From JAGQIB01 sp041393395 (GTDB lineage Bacteria > ARS69): a stretch of 64,000 nt of DNA. This document shows positions 44,343 to 52,624 of this stretch, piece after piece. The number at the start of each line of letters is the position of its first letter. Positions within the stretch are counted from its first letter, which is position 1. The notes under the pieces are model-generated. The model saw only the letters and a program-made list of their open reading frames with translations, was not told where the DNA came from and did no database searches. Made by a program: the position numbers and the translations under genes. Location of the stretch: NCBI GenBank assembly GCA_041393395.1, contig JAWKKG010000006.1, positions 186,001 to 250,000 on the forward strand. Direction: 5' to 3'.

Positions 44343-47083
44343 GCTCGGACCTGCGTGCCGCGATCGAGCGCCTGCTCGCGCAACCGGCGACGTCGGACGC
44401 GCTTGCCAATTGGGCGGCGCGGGAGAATCCGGAGATCGTTTCCCCCTACGAGTCGCTCTATCGCGTGGTCATGGAGTCCTGGACTCAGGCGCCCGGCCGC
44501 GCGCTCGCTGCCGCTCGTCACGCGATCGCGGGAGCGGACCTGTCCACACTCGCGCCGGGTGACGCGGGCTTCCTCCACCACCTGGACGCGAACACACGAC
44601 TGGCCACCGGCAACGCCGCGGAGGCGCTCGCGCCGTACCGCCTCGCCTGGGACGCGTTCCGTATCGCGAAACGCCCGGACGAGGCGGGACGCGTCGCCGT
44701 CGGCTGGTCCTTCGCGTGCGCGACCACGGGCAACGCGAAGGAGGCGGCGCGCGTGGTGGCGCGCGGGAGACGAGTGCTCCCCGTGAGCGACGTCGTCGGA
44801 CGCGCGCGCCTCGCGAGCAACCTCGGCACCGCCTGGCACCTGAGCGGCCGACTCGAGCTTGCGCGGCCGGAGTACCGGGCCGCGGAACGGACGTTCCATC
44901 GCGCGAAGCAGCCGGCGATGGCCGCGGCCTGTCGCTACAACGCCGGACTCGTGGAGACGCTCGAGGGCCGGTACGCCACCGCACGCAAGGATCTGGAGGC
45001 GGCGCGCGCGACGTTCCGGCGACTCGGGGTGGCGCTGCATGCCTCCTACGCCGACGTCGGGCTCGCGGAGCTCGATCTCCATCAGGGTCACTGGGATCGG
45101 GGCGTGGAGTCGATCCGCACGCTGCGCGATCGGTTCCGGGAGCTCGGTGACGAGCGAGCCACCGCGTGGCTCCAGCGTGAGCTCGCCCGTCTCTTCACCA
45201 CGATCGGAGCGCGCACCGCCGCCGCTCCCGAAGCGCGCGCCGCTCGCCGGTCGTTCGCGCGACTCGGTCTCGCGCCGGAGGCGGCAAACGTCGCATTTCT
45301 GGAGGGACGGCTCGCTCTGGAAACCGGCGCCCTGGCCGATGCGTTCACGCGCCTCCGCGAGGCCGAGGCGCACTGGGATCGCGCAGGGAACGTGCGGGCG
45401 CGGGCCCGGGCCGGCGTGGAGATCGCTCGCGTCCGTCTCGCGGCGGGGTACCCGCGCGCGGCGCTCGAGGCGCTCGCCGGTCCGCGACGCACGCTCACCC
45501 GTCTCGACCCTCGCGGCGACGGCGCGATCGCTCGCGGTGTGGCCGCCCGCTGCCTCCTCGCCGAAGGGCGCGCGCGACGTGCGCTCGCGCTCGCACGAGA
45601 AGCCTACGGTGCCGCCCGACGTCACCCGGCGAATCTGGAGCGGCCGCGCCTGGCGATCCTCGTGGCCGAGGCTTCCGGTCGAGCCGGAGACTCACCCGGC
45701 GCCGTGCGCTGGGCGCGTCGCGCGGTTCAGGACCTCGAGACACTGCTCGCGCGATTCGGTCGTCGCCACCTGCGCGCATTGATCGGCGACGCCCGCGAGC
45801 CCGTGTACTCCACCGCGGTGGACCTCGTGCTCGATCACGGCGGACCGCGGGCCGCGACCCGGGCGGTGGACCTGCTCGCGCAGGCGCGATCCGCCACGCT
45901 CGTGGAGGATTTGCTGCAGGGGCGGGCCGATCGCCTCTCGGCGGAGTCGCGCGCCGCCATCGCCCGCCTGCGCGACGAGCTGCTCGAGGGGCCCGCGCCG
46001 GACGCCGAGGAAACGAGACACCGGTCCTTCGTCTCCCGCATCGAGGGGCTGGAGAAGCGACTCGAGTCGACGCCGGTTCGGACCCCCGCGTTCGTTCGCC
46101 GCGCGATCGAGCGGCGACGTCTGGTGTCCTGGCGCCACGCGCTCGGCGCCCGCGAGGGCGTGCTGTTCGATCGAGGCGGCGAAGGTTGGCGCGCCTTCGT
46201 GATCCCGCCGAACGGCGCCGTCCGTTGCGTTCCGCTGCCACGGGCACGGGAGGCGCTCGATCGCGACGGAACGTCACTGCGGCTGACGTTCGAGGCCGCG
46301 GCGCGGCTCACGGCGTCGAGGCGCGCGGACTTCCTCGAGCGGACGAAGGCGGACTGCCTCGAATCACTGGATCGGTTGCGTCGGGCGCTTTGGCAGCCGC
46401 TCGGTCTCGAGGGAACCGACGTCGTCGTCGTGCCGCACGACGAATTGCACTCGATTCCGCTGGAGGCGGCGGCGCCGGACCTCGTCGTGACGCGCATCCC
46501 GCACCCGGCGTTGTTGCGACCGCTGCCGGCTCGACGCGCGAAGCGGGCGCTACTGCTCCGTGGGTCGAGCCCCGGCACCGCGCCCGAGCTCGCCGCGGTA
46601 CGTCGAGTCCTCCGCCGCCACGACTTCGACGTTCGTTCCGGTCGAAACCGGCGGGACCTCACCGAGAACGCGGGTCGTCTCGGCGTTCTCCACGTTGCCG
46701 CCCACGGGACGTTCCACCGTGAGGGGTGGCTCCTTTCCGGTCTTCAACTGGAGGACGGCTGGCTCGGCTTCGAGCAACTCGATCGTCGCCGACTCGAGGG
46801 GGCGCTCCTCCACTTCACGAGCTGCGAGTCCGGGCGCACGAGCGCACTCCCCGGCTCCGATCTCGAGGGTTGGATGACCGCCGGCCTCGCGGCCGGTGCA
46901 CGCGAGATGATTCTCACGCTCTGGAAGATCGACGACGACTCCGCGCTCGAGTTCGCCACCGAGTTCTACGAACGGTGGGCGGCCGGGGCATCCGCGGCCG
47001 TCGCGCGCGCCGTCGCCGGTCGTGTCCTCGCGGCCAAGGGACGACATCCGTTTCGCTGGGCACCGTTCCTCGCCGTGGGCTGA
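44339..47083 (+). CDS. TPR-CHAT caspase-like protease
   Basis: Cytoplasmic protein of 914 residues. Residues 1-520 are an all-helical array of TPR-like repeats (for example RARLASNLGTAWHLSGRLELARPEYRAAERTFHRA). The last 300 residues are a CHAT domain (Caspase HetF Associated with TPRs) with the catalytic dyad His789 (LHVAAHGTF) and Cys829 (HFTSCESGR). Both residues are intact, so protease activity is expected. It is translated with the zinc-finger protein and sigma factor. In known CHAT systems the TPR part senses or binds a partner that releases the protease. The target here is unknown. Confidence 0.9.
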   Translation: MSSDLRAAIERLLAQPATSDALANWAARENPEIVSPYESLYRVVMESWTQAPGRALAAARHAIAGADLSTLAPGDAGFLHHLDANTRLATGNAAEALAPYRLAWDAFRIAKRPDEAGRVAVGWSFACATTGNAKEAARVVARGRRVLPVSDVVGRARLASNLGTAWHLSGRLELARPEYRAAERTFHRAKQPAMAAACRYNAGLVETLEGRYATARKDLEAARATFRRLGVALHASYADVGLAELDLHQGHWDRGVESIRTLRDRFRELGDERATAWLQRELARLFTTIGARTAAAPEARAARRSFARLGLAPEAANVAFLEGRLALETGALADAFTRLREAEAHWDRAGNVRARARAGVEIARVRLAAGYPRAALEALAGPRRTLTRLDPRGDGAIARGVAARCLLAEGRARRALALAREAYGAARRHPANLERPRLAILVAEASGRAGDSPGAVRWARRAVQDLETLLARFGRRHLRALIGDAREPVYSTAVDLVLDHGGPRAATRAVDLLAQARSATLVEDLLQGRADRLSAESRAAIARLRDELLEGPAPDAEETRHRSFVSRIEGLEKRLESTPVRTPAFVRRAIERRRLVSWRHALGAREGVLFDRGGEGWRAFVIPPNGAVRCVPLPRAREALDRDGTSLRLTFEAAARLTASRRADFLERTKADCLESLDRLRRALWQPLGLEGTDVVVVPHDELHSIPLEAAAPDLVVTRIPHPALLRPLPARRAKRALLLRGSSPGTAPELAAVRRVLRRHDFDVRSGRNRRDLTENAGRLGVLHVAAHGTFHREGWLLSGLQLEDGWLGFEQLDRRRLEGALLHFTSCESGRTSALPGSDLEGWMTAGLAAGAREMILTLWKIDDDSALEFATEFYERWAAGASAAVARAVAGRVLAAKGRHPFRWAPFLAVG

Positions 47084-47129
47084 TGCCGGGACCCGTTTGC
47101 TCCCACTTCTGGTCCTTTCCGAAACACGA

Positions 47130-47154
47130 GATCCCCCGGGAAGCCCGGGGGATC
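47130..47154. terminator. Strong GC-rich hairpin between convergent genes
   Basis: A perfect 11-base-pair stem GATCCCCCGGG / CCCGGGGGATC has a three-base loop (47130-47140 with 47144-47154). It lies 47 bases after the CHAT stop. No T-run follows, and it may serve both strands. Confidence 0.6.
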
Positions 47155-47194
47155 CAGAACACTCTCGAATTCGTGTTTCGCTTGCGTGGCGCGA

Positions 47195-47272
47195 GGCGGG
47201 ATCGGATTCGAGCCCCCCATTGGTCTCCGGATCGTCGTGATCCAGTGAGCTCCGCACATCTCCGATCCCGCC
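47195..47272. repeat. 12-bp inverted repeat enclosing a copy of the downstream gene's tail
   Basis: GGCGGGATCGGA (47195-47206) is perfectly complementary to TCCGATCCCGCC (47261-47272). Between them a smaller hairpin GGATC-gtcgt-GATCC is found. On the minus strand this stretch can be read as GAHWITTIR, nearly the same as the last residues GTHWITTLR of the gene ending at 47289. The end of that gene therefore appears duplicated here. Its acceptor-like ends look tRNA-like, but no cloverleaf forms. Confidence 0.5.
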
Positions 47273-47288
47273 CGTCGCCGGGCGACGT

Positions 47289-48755
47289 CTACCGAAGCGT
47301 GGTGATCCAGTGCGTACCGAGCGTCTCCGCGCCGCGGTGCGCGCGCACGAAGTAGCGTCCCGCCGCGACTCGCGCTCCGTCCGTGGCCCGGCCATCCCAG
47401 CGAATCTCCGCCGGCATCGTCTCCGAGCTGCCGGTGTAGAGCGTGCGGACGGCACGTCCGGTCACGTCGTAGATCGAGACCGAGAGCTCGCCGGGCTCGA
47501 TCGCGCGAGCGAAGCGGAGCGAGATCGTCGTGTCGTCGAGCGTGGGATTCGGCGACGCACCCATCTCGAGACGCGGACTCACGTCGGGCGCGATCGACTC
47601 CTCGAGACCCGGTTCCGCCTCGGGGCAGAAGTTCGCGGCGAAGTTCGTGATCCAGATCCAGCGGGTCTGCGCGATGCCGAGACCCATCGCCGCCGATCCG
47701 TTGCCTGCGTAGTACAGGCGGACCACGTTTCCGGGCTCCTGCGTGAGCGTCGGCTTCACGACGTGCTTGTTGTTCCAGCCGCTCGGGTTGTGCTCGAGGA
47801 TCGGCTGCGGTGCCTTGCACCAGGTCGCGCCGCCGTCGCGGGAGACGGCCACGCCGATGCGCGCGTACTCGCGGTCCGGAGCGCCGCATCCGTTCAGGTG
47901 CGTGGGATTCCACGCGTATCCCGCGAAGAACATGTACACGTCCCCGTTCGGCGCGAGGAGCATGCGCGGACGATTCGAGGAACCGCTGTCCCACTCGCCG
48001 CACGCGCCGGTGGTGATCGCGGGCACCGCGAGCGCTCCCCAGGTGATCTGGTCCCCGGACTTCAGAACGTGGATGTCCGGCACCGAGACCGGCGGCGAGC
48101 CCTTGCAGACCCAGGCGTAGGCGAGCAGGAAGTGGTTGCCGGTGTCGAGGAAGCTCGGCATGTACGGGAAGTGCGTCGCGGTCGGCAGGACGACCGGGCG
48201 CGCGTCTTCGGTCCAGGTCACACCGAAGTCCGTGGACGTCGCGCGGCCGATTCCCCAGCCCGACACGCCGGTGACGGCGGGATCGACCTGCACGTTGTAG
48301 TACATGACCATCTTGCCGTCGGTGCCGAGGGCGTGGGGATCCGGACACTGGACGCCCGGCGAGGCCGTCCGGGTCCAGGGCTGGGTCGACAGCCCGGACA
48401 CGGGACTTCCGGCCGACCAGGTGGCGAGCCCGTCCGGAGACGTCTCCCGATCGAACGTCGCGCCGGCGCTCTCGTATTTCAGATAGGACGTTCCGCTGAC
48501 CCGGACCACGGCGAAGCACCCGGCCACGTCCACGGGTCCGGCCGAAGCCGCCGGGTGCGTGAAGAACGGCGAGTTGCCGTAGTACGTCAGCACCGGCACC
48601 GCGCATCCGGGATCGGGACAGATGTTGTTGCAGGGCGCCGCCCGGAGCGCGTCCAGCTCGTCCGGGGAGAGCTCGCTGTCCGGCCCGTAGCCGCAGGGCC
48701 ACGCGGGCGACGTGAGGAGTACGGTCGAGAGAACTGCGGCCATCACCCTGCGCAT
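47289..48755 (-). CDS. Secreted glycosidase-type beta-propeller protein with sorting domain
   Basis: Protein of 488 residues with a signal peptide (core MAAVLSTVLLTSPAWP). After it comes a cysteine-rich segment (CNNICPDPGCAVP) and a central part with the features of five-bladed propellers of the GH43/GH32/GH130 type (GPVDVAGCFAVVRVSGTSYLKY, DPHALGTDGKMVMYYN, ATSTDFGVTWTED, SRDGGATWCK). Catalytic residues cannot be assigned with confidence. The last 85 residues form a FlgD/T9SS-like sorting domain (GASPNPTLDDTTISL, IYDVTGRAVRTL, GRYFVRAHRG). It is divergent from the S8 peptidase gene. Confidence 0.8.
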   Translation of the reverse strand: MRRVMAAVLSTVLLTSPAWPCGYGPDSELSPDELDALRAAPCNNICPDPGCAVPVLTYYGNSPFFTHPAASAGPVDVAGCFAVVRVSGTSYLKYESAGATFDRETSPDGLATWSAGSPVSGLSTQPWTRTASPGVQCPDPHALGTDGKMVMYYNVQVDPAVTGVSGWGIGRATSTDFGVTWTEDARPVVLPTATHFPYMPSFLDTGNHFLLAYAWVCKGSPPVSVPDIHVLKSGDQITWGALAVPAITTGACGEWDSGSSNRPRMLLAPNGDVYMFFAGYAWNPTHLNGCGAPDREYARIGVAVSRDGGATWCKAPQPILEHNPSGWNNKHVVKPTLTQEPGNVVRLYYAGNGSAAMGLGIAQTRWIWITNFAANFCPEAEPGLEESIAPDVSPRLEMGASPNPTLDDTTISLRFARAIEPGELSVSIYDVTGRAVRTLYTGSSETMPAEIRWDGRATDGARVAAGRYFVRAHRGAETLGTHWITTLR

Positions 48756-49007
48756 GGAAACCTCCGGTCCCGGGTTGTCGACGAGCCGGCCTCGAGCCGG
48801 TCGCTCCGGGACAAAAGGGCGGGTACGGACCGTCTTGATACGGGGCGCGAGAATGTTCGCCCGGACTCAAAATAGCCGAGGCGAACCTGTATCATCGGGG
48901 TGCGGTGGGCGCCCGTATGGTCAGCGTCCCCGGTGATACGCGGGATCGGCGGAGAAGCGTCGACACACCGGGCCCCTTCTCGTCCCGATTGCCTGGAGGC
49001 CGTCCTC

Positions 49008-50258
49008 ATGCGTCAGTTGCCCTCGGTCGGTGTACTACTCGTGATCTTCTTCGTCGTCGGGGGAATCGTCGGCTGCGACCGCGGTCCGGATTCGCTCACG
49101 ACCCCGGTCGAGCAGCCGGCGGGCGCGACACAGATCCAGGAGCTCGATCCGATTCCGTACGGCCTGAAGCCGAACGAGGATGAATGGGTCGTGCTCCTGG
49201 ACCCCACGATCGACATCGAAGATCTCGCCGACGACGCTGGCGCGTCGGTGGTGGGCGCCGCCGGGTACTCCGGCGTCAATCTCGCGCTTCTCGCGGCGCC
49301 GGGAGCCGTACCCGATCTGAACCAGCCCGGCGTCGTCGCGTATGTCCAGAACACCGGGGTGAACCTGTCCACCGAGGGCGCCTCGCTCGTGATCGGGTTC
49401 ATCGGCGGCAACTTCACGGAGACGAACGTCCGGGCGCAGAACGCCCTCGCCTGCCTCGAGCTGCCCGTTCTGCACACGCACGCGAAGGGCGACGGCATGA
49501 AGATCGGCGTCGTGGACACGGGAGCGCGTCTCGATCACGTCGCGTTCGCGGGGCGCCTCGAGATCCTGGAGGGCCACCGTCTCAAGTCGGGCGAGCTCCT
49601 GGGGAACGGACTGGACGACGACGGGGATGGCGACGTCGACGAGGGACTCGGCCACGGGACGTTCGTCGCCGGTATGGTGGCGCTCGTTGCGCCCGGCGCC
49701 ACGATCCTGCCGGTGAAGGTCCTGGACGACGACGGTTACGGCAGCATGCTGGGCGTGGTGGAGGGGATCCTGGTCTGTCGCGAGCGCGGCTGCGACGTGA
49801 TCAACCTGAGTCTCGTCCTGTCCGCCTACAGCTCGGAGTTCGAGAAGCTGCTGGCCCAGCTCTCGCAGGAAGGCATCGCGATCACGGCCGCCGCCGGCAA
49901 CGACGGCATCTCGAATCCGTTCTACCCCGCCACGTCGGAGTACACGGTCGGCGTGACCGCGGTGACGGGCGACGACGTGATGCCGACCTACGCGGCGGGC
50001 GGAAGCGACATCTGGTTCGCGGCGCCGGGGCATCGCGTGGTGAGTGCGGGCGTGTGGAGCCCGGATGCGATGGCCGTCGGCGCCGGAACGTCGATGGCCA
50101 CGCCGGTCGTCTCGGCCGCCGTCGTCCTGGTCCGGGAGGCGCAGGCCTGTGGCGCCGCGGAGGCGATCGGTCACCTCGGCGCCACGTGCGCTCCGACGAC
50201 TCCCCTCCACGCGATCGGCCGCGGCCGCATCGCCCCGGTCGCCGCCTGCACCGATTGA
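49008..50258 (+). CDS. S8 (subtilisin-like) serine peptidase, lipoprotein
   Basis: Predicted lipoprotein of 416 residues with lipobox GGIVGC near residue 18-23. ATG 49008 has GGAGG upstream. Residues 24-150 form a pro- or linker domain. The catalytic triad of the subtilase fold is intact: Asp170 (VVDTGARLDH), His216 (GHGTFVAG) and Ser362 (GTSMATP), with oxyanion Asn in AAAGNDG. An Asp-rich loop (NGLDDDGDGDVDEG) looks like a calcium site. It lies downstream of the sigma/zinc-finger/CHAT operon with one opposed gene between, and may belong to the same proteolytic response. Confidence 0.92.
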   Translation: MRQLPSVGVLLVIFFVVGGIVGCDRGPDSLTTPVEQPAGATQIQELDPIPYGLKPNEDEWVVLLDPTIDIEDLADDAGASVVGAAGYSGVNLALLAAPGAVPDLNQPGVVAYVQNTGVNLSTEGASLVIGFIGGNFTETNVRAQNALACLELPVLHTHAKGDGMKIGVVDTGARLDHVAFAGRLEILEGHRLKSGELLGNGLDDDGDGDVDEGLGHGTFVAGMVALVAPGATILPVKVLDDDGYGSMLGVVEGILVCRERGCDVINLSLVLSAYSSEFEKLLAQLSQEGIAITAAAGNDGISNPFYPATSEYTVGVTAVTGDDVMPTYAAGGSDIWFAAPGHRVVSAGVWSPDAMAVGAGTSMATPVVSAAVVLVREAQACGAAEAIGHLGATCAPTTPLHAIGRGRIAPVAACTD

Positions 50259-50289
50259 CTTTCCCTGTATCACGCCGGCCCCGAACGCG

Positions 50290-50319
50290 CCCCTCTCCCC
50301 GAACCGGGAGGGGGGCTTT
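50290..50319 (+). terminator. Terminator of the S8 gene that also covers the modA ribosome-binding site
   Basis: CCCCTCTCCC (50290-50299) pairs with GGGAGGGGGG (50306-50315) over 10 base pairs, with one U-G pair, and is followed by CTTTC. The 3' arm is also the only Shine-Dalgarno-like sequence for modA, whose ATG is at 50323. Folding would therefore block modA translation as well as end the S8 transcript. Confidence 0.65.
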
Positions 50320-50322
50320 CTC

Positions 50323-51114
50323 ATGAACCTTCGATTCGGATCGATCCTGCTCGCGTGTGTCGTCGGGGGCGGCCTCGCGGCGGCCCCGGCCGGCGCGTGC
50401 GACGGCCTCCTGGTGTACGCCGGTGCCGGCTTCCGCCTGCCGCTCGAGGAGGCGGCCGCGGAGTTCTCGGCGCGCGAGGGCGTGCCGGTCGAGACCACGT
50501 TCGCGGGGAGTGGTTGCCTGCTCGCGCAGGCGGAGCTCGCCGGGCACGGCGACGTGTTCATCCCCGGCGAGCGCCACTATCTCGTCCAGGCCGAGGAGCG
50601 GGACCTCGCCGGTGACGCGGTGTGCCTCGCCTGGCTGCGCCCCGTTCTCGCCGTCCCCGCCGGGAACCCGCTCGGCCTGGCCGGTCCGGCGGACCTCGCG
50701 CGACCGGGCCTCCGGGTGGGACTCGGCGATCCGCGCTCGGTGGCGGTGGGCCTCGCCTCGGAGAGCTGGCTCGCGGCGACGCTCACCGAGGAAGAGCGGG
50801 CCGCGGTGCAGTCGAACGTCGTCACGCGCGCGCTGAACGTGAACGAGCTCGGCACCCAGCTCTCGCTCGGTGCGCTGGACGTGGCCATCGTGTGGGACGT
50901 GACGGTGCCGCTGTTCTCGGGACTCGAGGCCGTCGTCGACGATTCCTCGCTCGCGCACCGGACCATGATCACCGGCGCCGCCCTCCGGCAGTCCGAATGG
51001 CCCGACGAGGCACGCCGATTCCTCGCGTTCCTGTCCGGCCCGGACGGGCAATCGATCTTCCGGGAGTACGGGTACGAGCCCACGGCCGGTTGCGGGGAGA
51101 GCGTCGCGCCATGA
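50323..51114 (+). CDS. modA: Molybdate/tungstate ABC transporter substrate-binding protein
   Basis: Periplasmic binding protein of 263 residues with a signal peptide ending at APAGACDG. The fold is the SBP_bac_11/ModA type: VYAGAGFRLPLEEAAAEF at the first strand, VETTFAGSGCLLAQAELAGHGDVFIPG forming the oxyanion pocket, and VAIVWDVTV in the second domain. Whether molybdate or tungstate is preferred cannot be seen. The following permease and ATPase genes overlap it in a row. A MoaD-like and an E1-like gene complete the set, so the metal probably goes into a pterin cofactor. Confidence 0.85.
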   Translation: MNLRFGSILLACVVGGGLAAAPAGACDGLLVYAGAGFRLPLEEAAAEFSAREGVPVETTFAGSGCLLAQAELAGHGDVFIPGERHYLVQAEERDLAGDAVCLAWLRPVLAVPAGNPLGLAGPADLARPGLRVGLGDPRSVAVGLASESWLAATLTEEERAAVQSNVVTRALNVNELGTQLSLGALDVAIVWDVTVPLFSGLEAVVDDSSLAHRTMITGAALRQSEWPDEARRFLAFLSGPDGQSIFREYGYEPTAGCGESVAP

Positions 51115-51905
51115 GACGAATCGGGTTCCGCGTCGCATTCCTGCTGGCGCTCACGACTCTCGCTGCGTTCGTAGCGCTCTTTCTCGGCGCCGGCTTCCTG
51201 TACTCCGGCCCCGGTCGAATGCTCGAGCTGCTCGCGCGGCCGGCCGCCCGCGAGTCCGTATTGCTGTCGCTCGGCACGAGCGGAGTCGCCACCGCGCTCG
51301 CGATGGCCGCCGCGATTCCCGCCGCGTACGCGCTCACCCGGTGGCGCATTCCGCTGCGCGGCGCGATCGACGTCCTGCTCGATCTGCCGATCGTACTTCC
51401 GCCGCTGGTGGCCGGCTTCAGTCTGCTGATCCTGTACTCCGTGATCGAGCGCGCTTTCGGTCCCGGCCTGCGCGGCGGGCCGCTGGACCTTCGCTTCACG
51501 CGCGAGGGCATCGTGCTCGCGCAGTTCGCGATCGCGGCGCCGCTCGCGGTGCGGGTGCTGCGCGCGTCGTTCGCGGAGGTGCCGGTACGGCTCGAGACGA
51601 TGTCCCGCTCGCTCGGCCGCAGCGAGGCGTCGACGTTCTTCGGCGTCACGTTGCCGCTCGCGCGCAACGGGATCCTCGCCGGCACGATCCTGGTGTGGGC
51701 CCGCAGCGTGGCCGAGTTCGGTCCCATCCTCGTGTTCGCGGGGGCCGTGCGCGGCAAGACGGACGTCGTGCCCATCGCGATCTTCCTCGCGTTCTCGAAC
51801 GGCGAGATCGAGAACGGCGTCGCGCTGTCGCTGCTGCTCATCGGGCTCGGCGTCGTCGCGCTCGCGGGCATCCGACGACTCGGCGGCCGGCTGGTGATCG
51901 GATGA
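51111..51905 (+). CDS. modB: Molybdate/tungstate-type ABC transporter permease
   Basis: Membrane permease of 264 residues with six hydrophobic helices. The binding-protein-dependent transport signature lies in FAEVPVRLETMSRSLGRSEASTFFGVTLPLARNGILAG, which carries the EAA motif with its conserved glycine. The sequence DLPIVLPPLVAGF is typical of ModB/WtpB/TupB permeases. The start overlaps modA by four bases (ATGA) and the end overlaps modC in the same manner. Confidence 0.9.
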   Translation: MRRIGFRVAFLLALTTLAAFVALFLGAGFLYSGPGRMLELLARPAARESVLLSLGTSGVATALAMAAAIPAAYALTRWRIPLRGAIDVLLDLPIVLPPLVAGFSLLILYSVIERAFGPGLRGGPLDLRFTREGIVLAQFAIAAPLAVRVLRASFAEVPVRLETMSRSLGRSEASTFFGVTLPLARNGILAGTILVWARSVAEFGPILVFAGAVRGKTDVVPIAIFLAFSNGEIENGVALSLLLIGLGVVALAGIRRLGGRLVIG

Positions 51906-52600
51906 CCGTGATCGCGCTGGAATGGCGTCGCGTGACGCTGGATCTCGGGGACTTCGCGATCCGCGACGTTTCCCTGCGCCTTGCCGCCGGCGAGTGGCTC
52001 GCTCTCGTGGGACCGACCGGCGCGGGCAAGACGCTCCTGCTGGAGGTCGCGGCCGGATTCCGTGTCCCCACCGCAGGCACGATCCTGCGGGGCGACCGCG
52101 ACGTCACGGCCGCCCCGCCCGAGGATCGACGTCTGGCGTACGTGCCGCAGGACGATCTGCTGTTCCCGCACCTCGACGTGCACGCGAACCTCGCGTTCGC
52201 CGTGCCGCGGCGCGCGCGGGAGGCCCGACGATCGGACATTCTCGAAGTCGCGGCGGCGCTCGGGATCGCTCACCTGCTCCACCGTCGGCCGGCCGCGATC
52301 TCGGGGGGCGAGGCACAGCGCGTGGCGATCGGACGCGCCCTGCTCGCGAACCCCGAGGTGTTGTTGCTGGACGAGAGCACGAGCGCGCTGGACGGAGACA
52401 CTCGAGAGATCGTCGGCGACTTCCTGGAGGCGCAACGCACCCGTCGCTCGCTCTCGATCGTACAGATCACCCACGACGGACACGAGGCGGAACGCCTCGC
52501 CGACCGCGTCGTCATCGTGGCGGAGGGTCGGATCGTGACCGGCTCGCCCGCGGTCCCGATCCCCCTCGCGCCCGCCGCTCGCCGGGCGCGAGCGTCCTAG
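51902..52600 (+). CDS. modC: ABC transporter ATP-binding protein (ModC-like)
   Basis: Cytoplasmic ATPase of 232 residues. Walker A is GPTGAGKT, the Q-loop YVPQDDLLFPHL, the signature ISGGEAQRVAIGRALL, Walker B VLLLDESTSALD, and the switch His is in THDGHEAERLAD. The C-terminal molybdate-binding regulatory domain of classical ModC is absent, as in tungstate-type or short ModC proteins. It overlaps modB by four bases. The downstream MoaD-like gene begins 24 bases later. Confidence 0.9.
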   Translation: MTVIALEWRRVTLDLGDFAIRDVSLRLAAGEWLALVGPTGAGKTLLLEVAAGFRVPTAGTILRGDRDVTAAPPEDRRLAYVPQDDLLFPHLDVHANLAFAVPRRAREARRSDILEVAAALGIAHLLHRRPAAISGGEAQRVAIGRALLANPEVLLLDESTSALDGDTREIVGDFLEAQRTRRSLSIVQITHDGHEAERLADRVVIVAEGRIVTGSPAVPIPLAPAARRARAS

Positions 52601-52624
52601 CCATTCCCGCTTCCGGAGGTCGTC

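Noticed and set aside
47195..47272. tRNA gene between the CHAT and propeller genes
   Set aside because: Acceptor-like ends pair perfectly, but the anticodon loop has five bases and no T-stem or D-stem forms.
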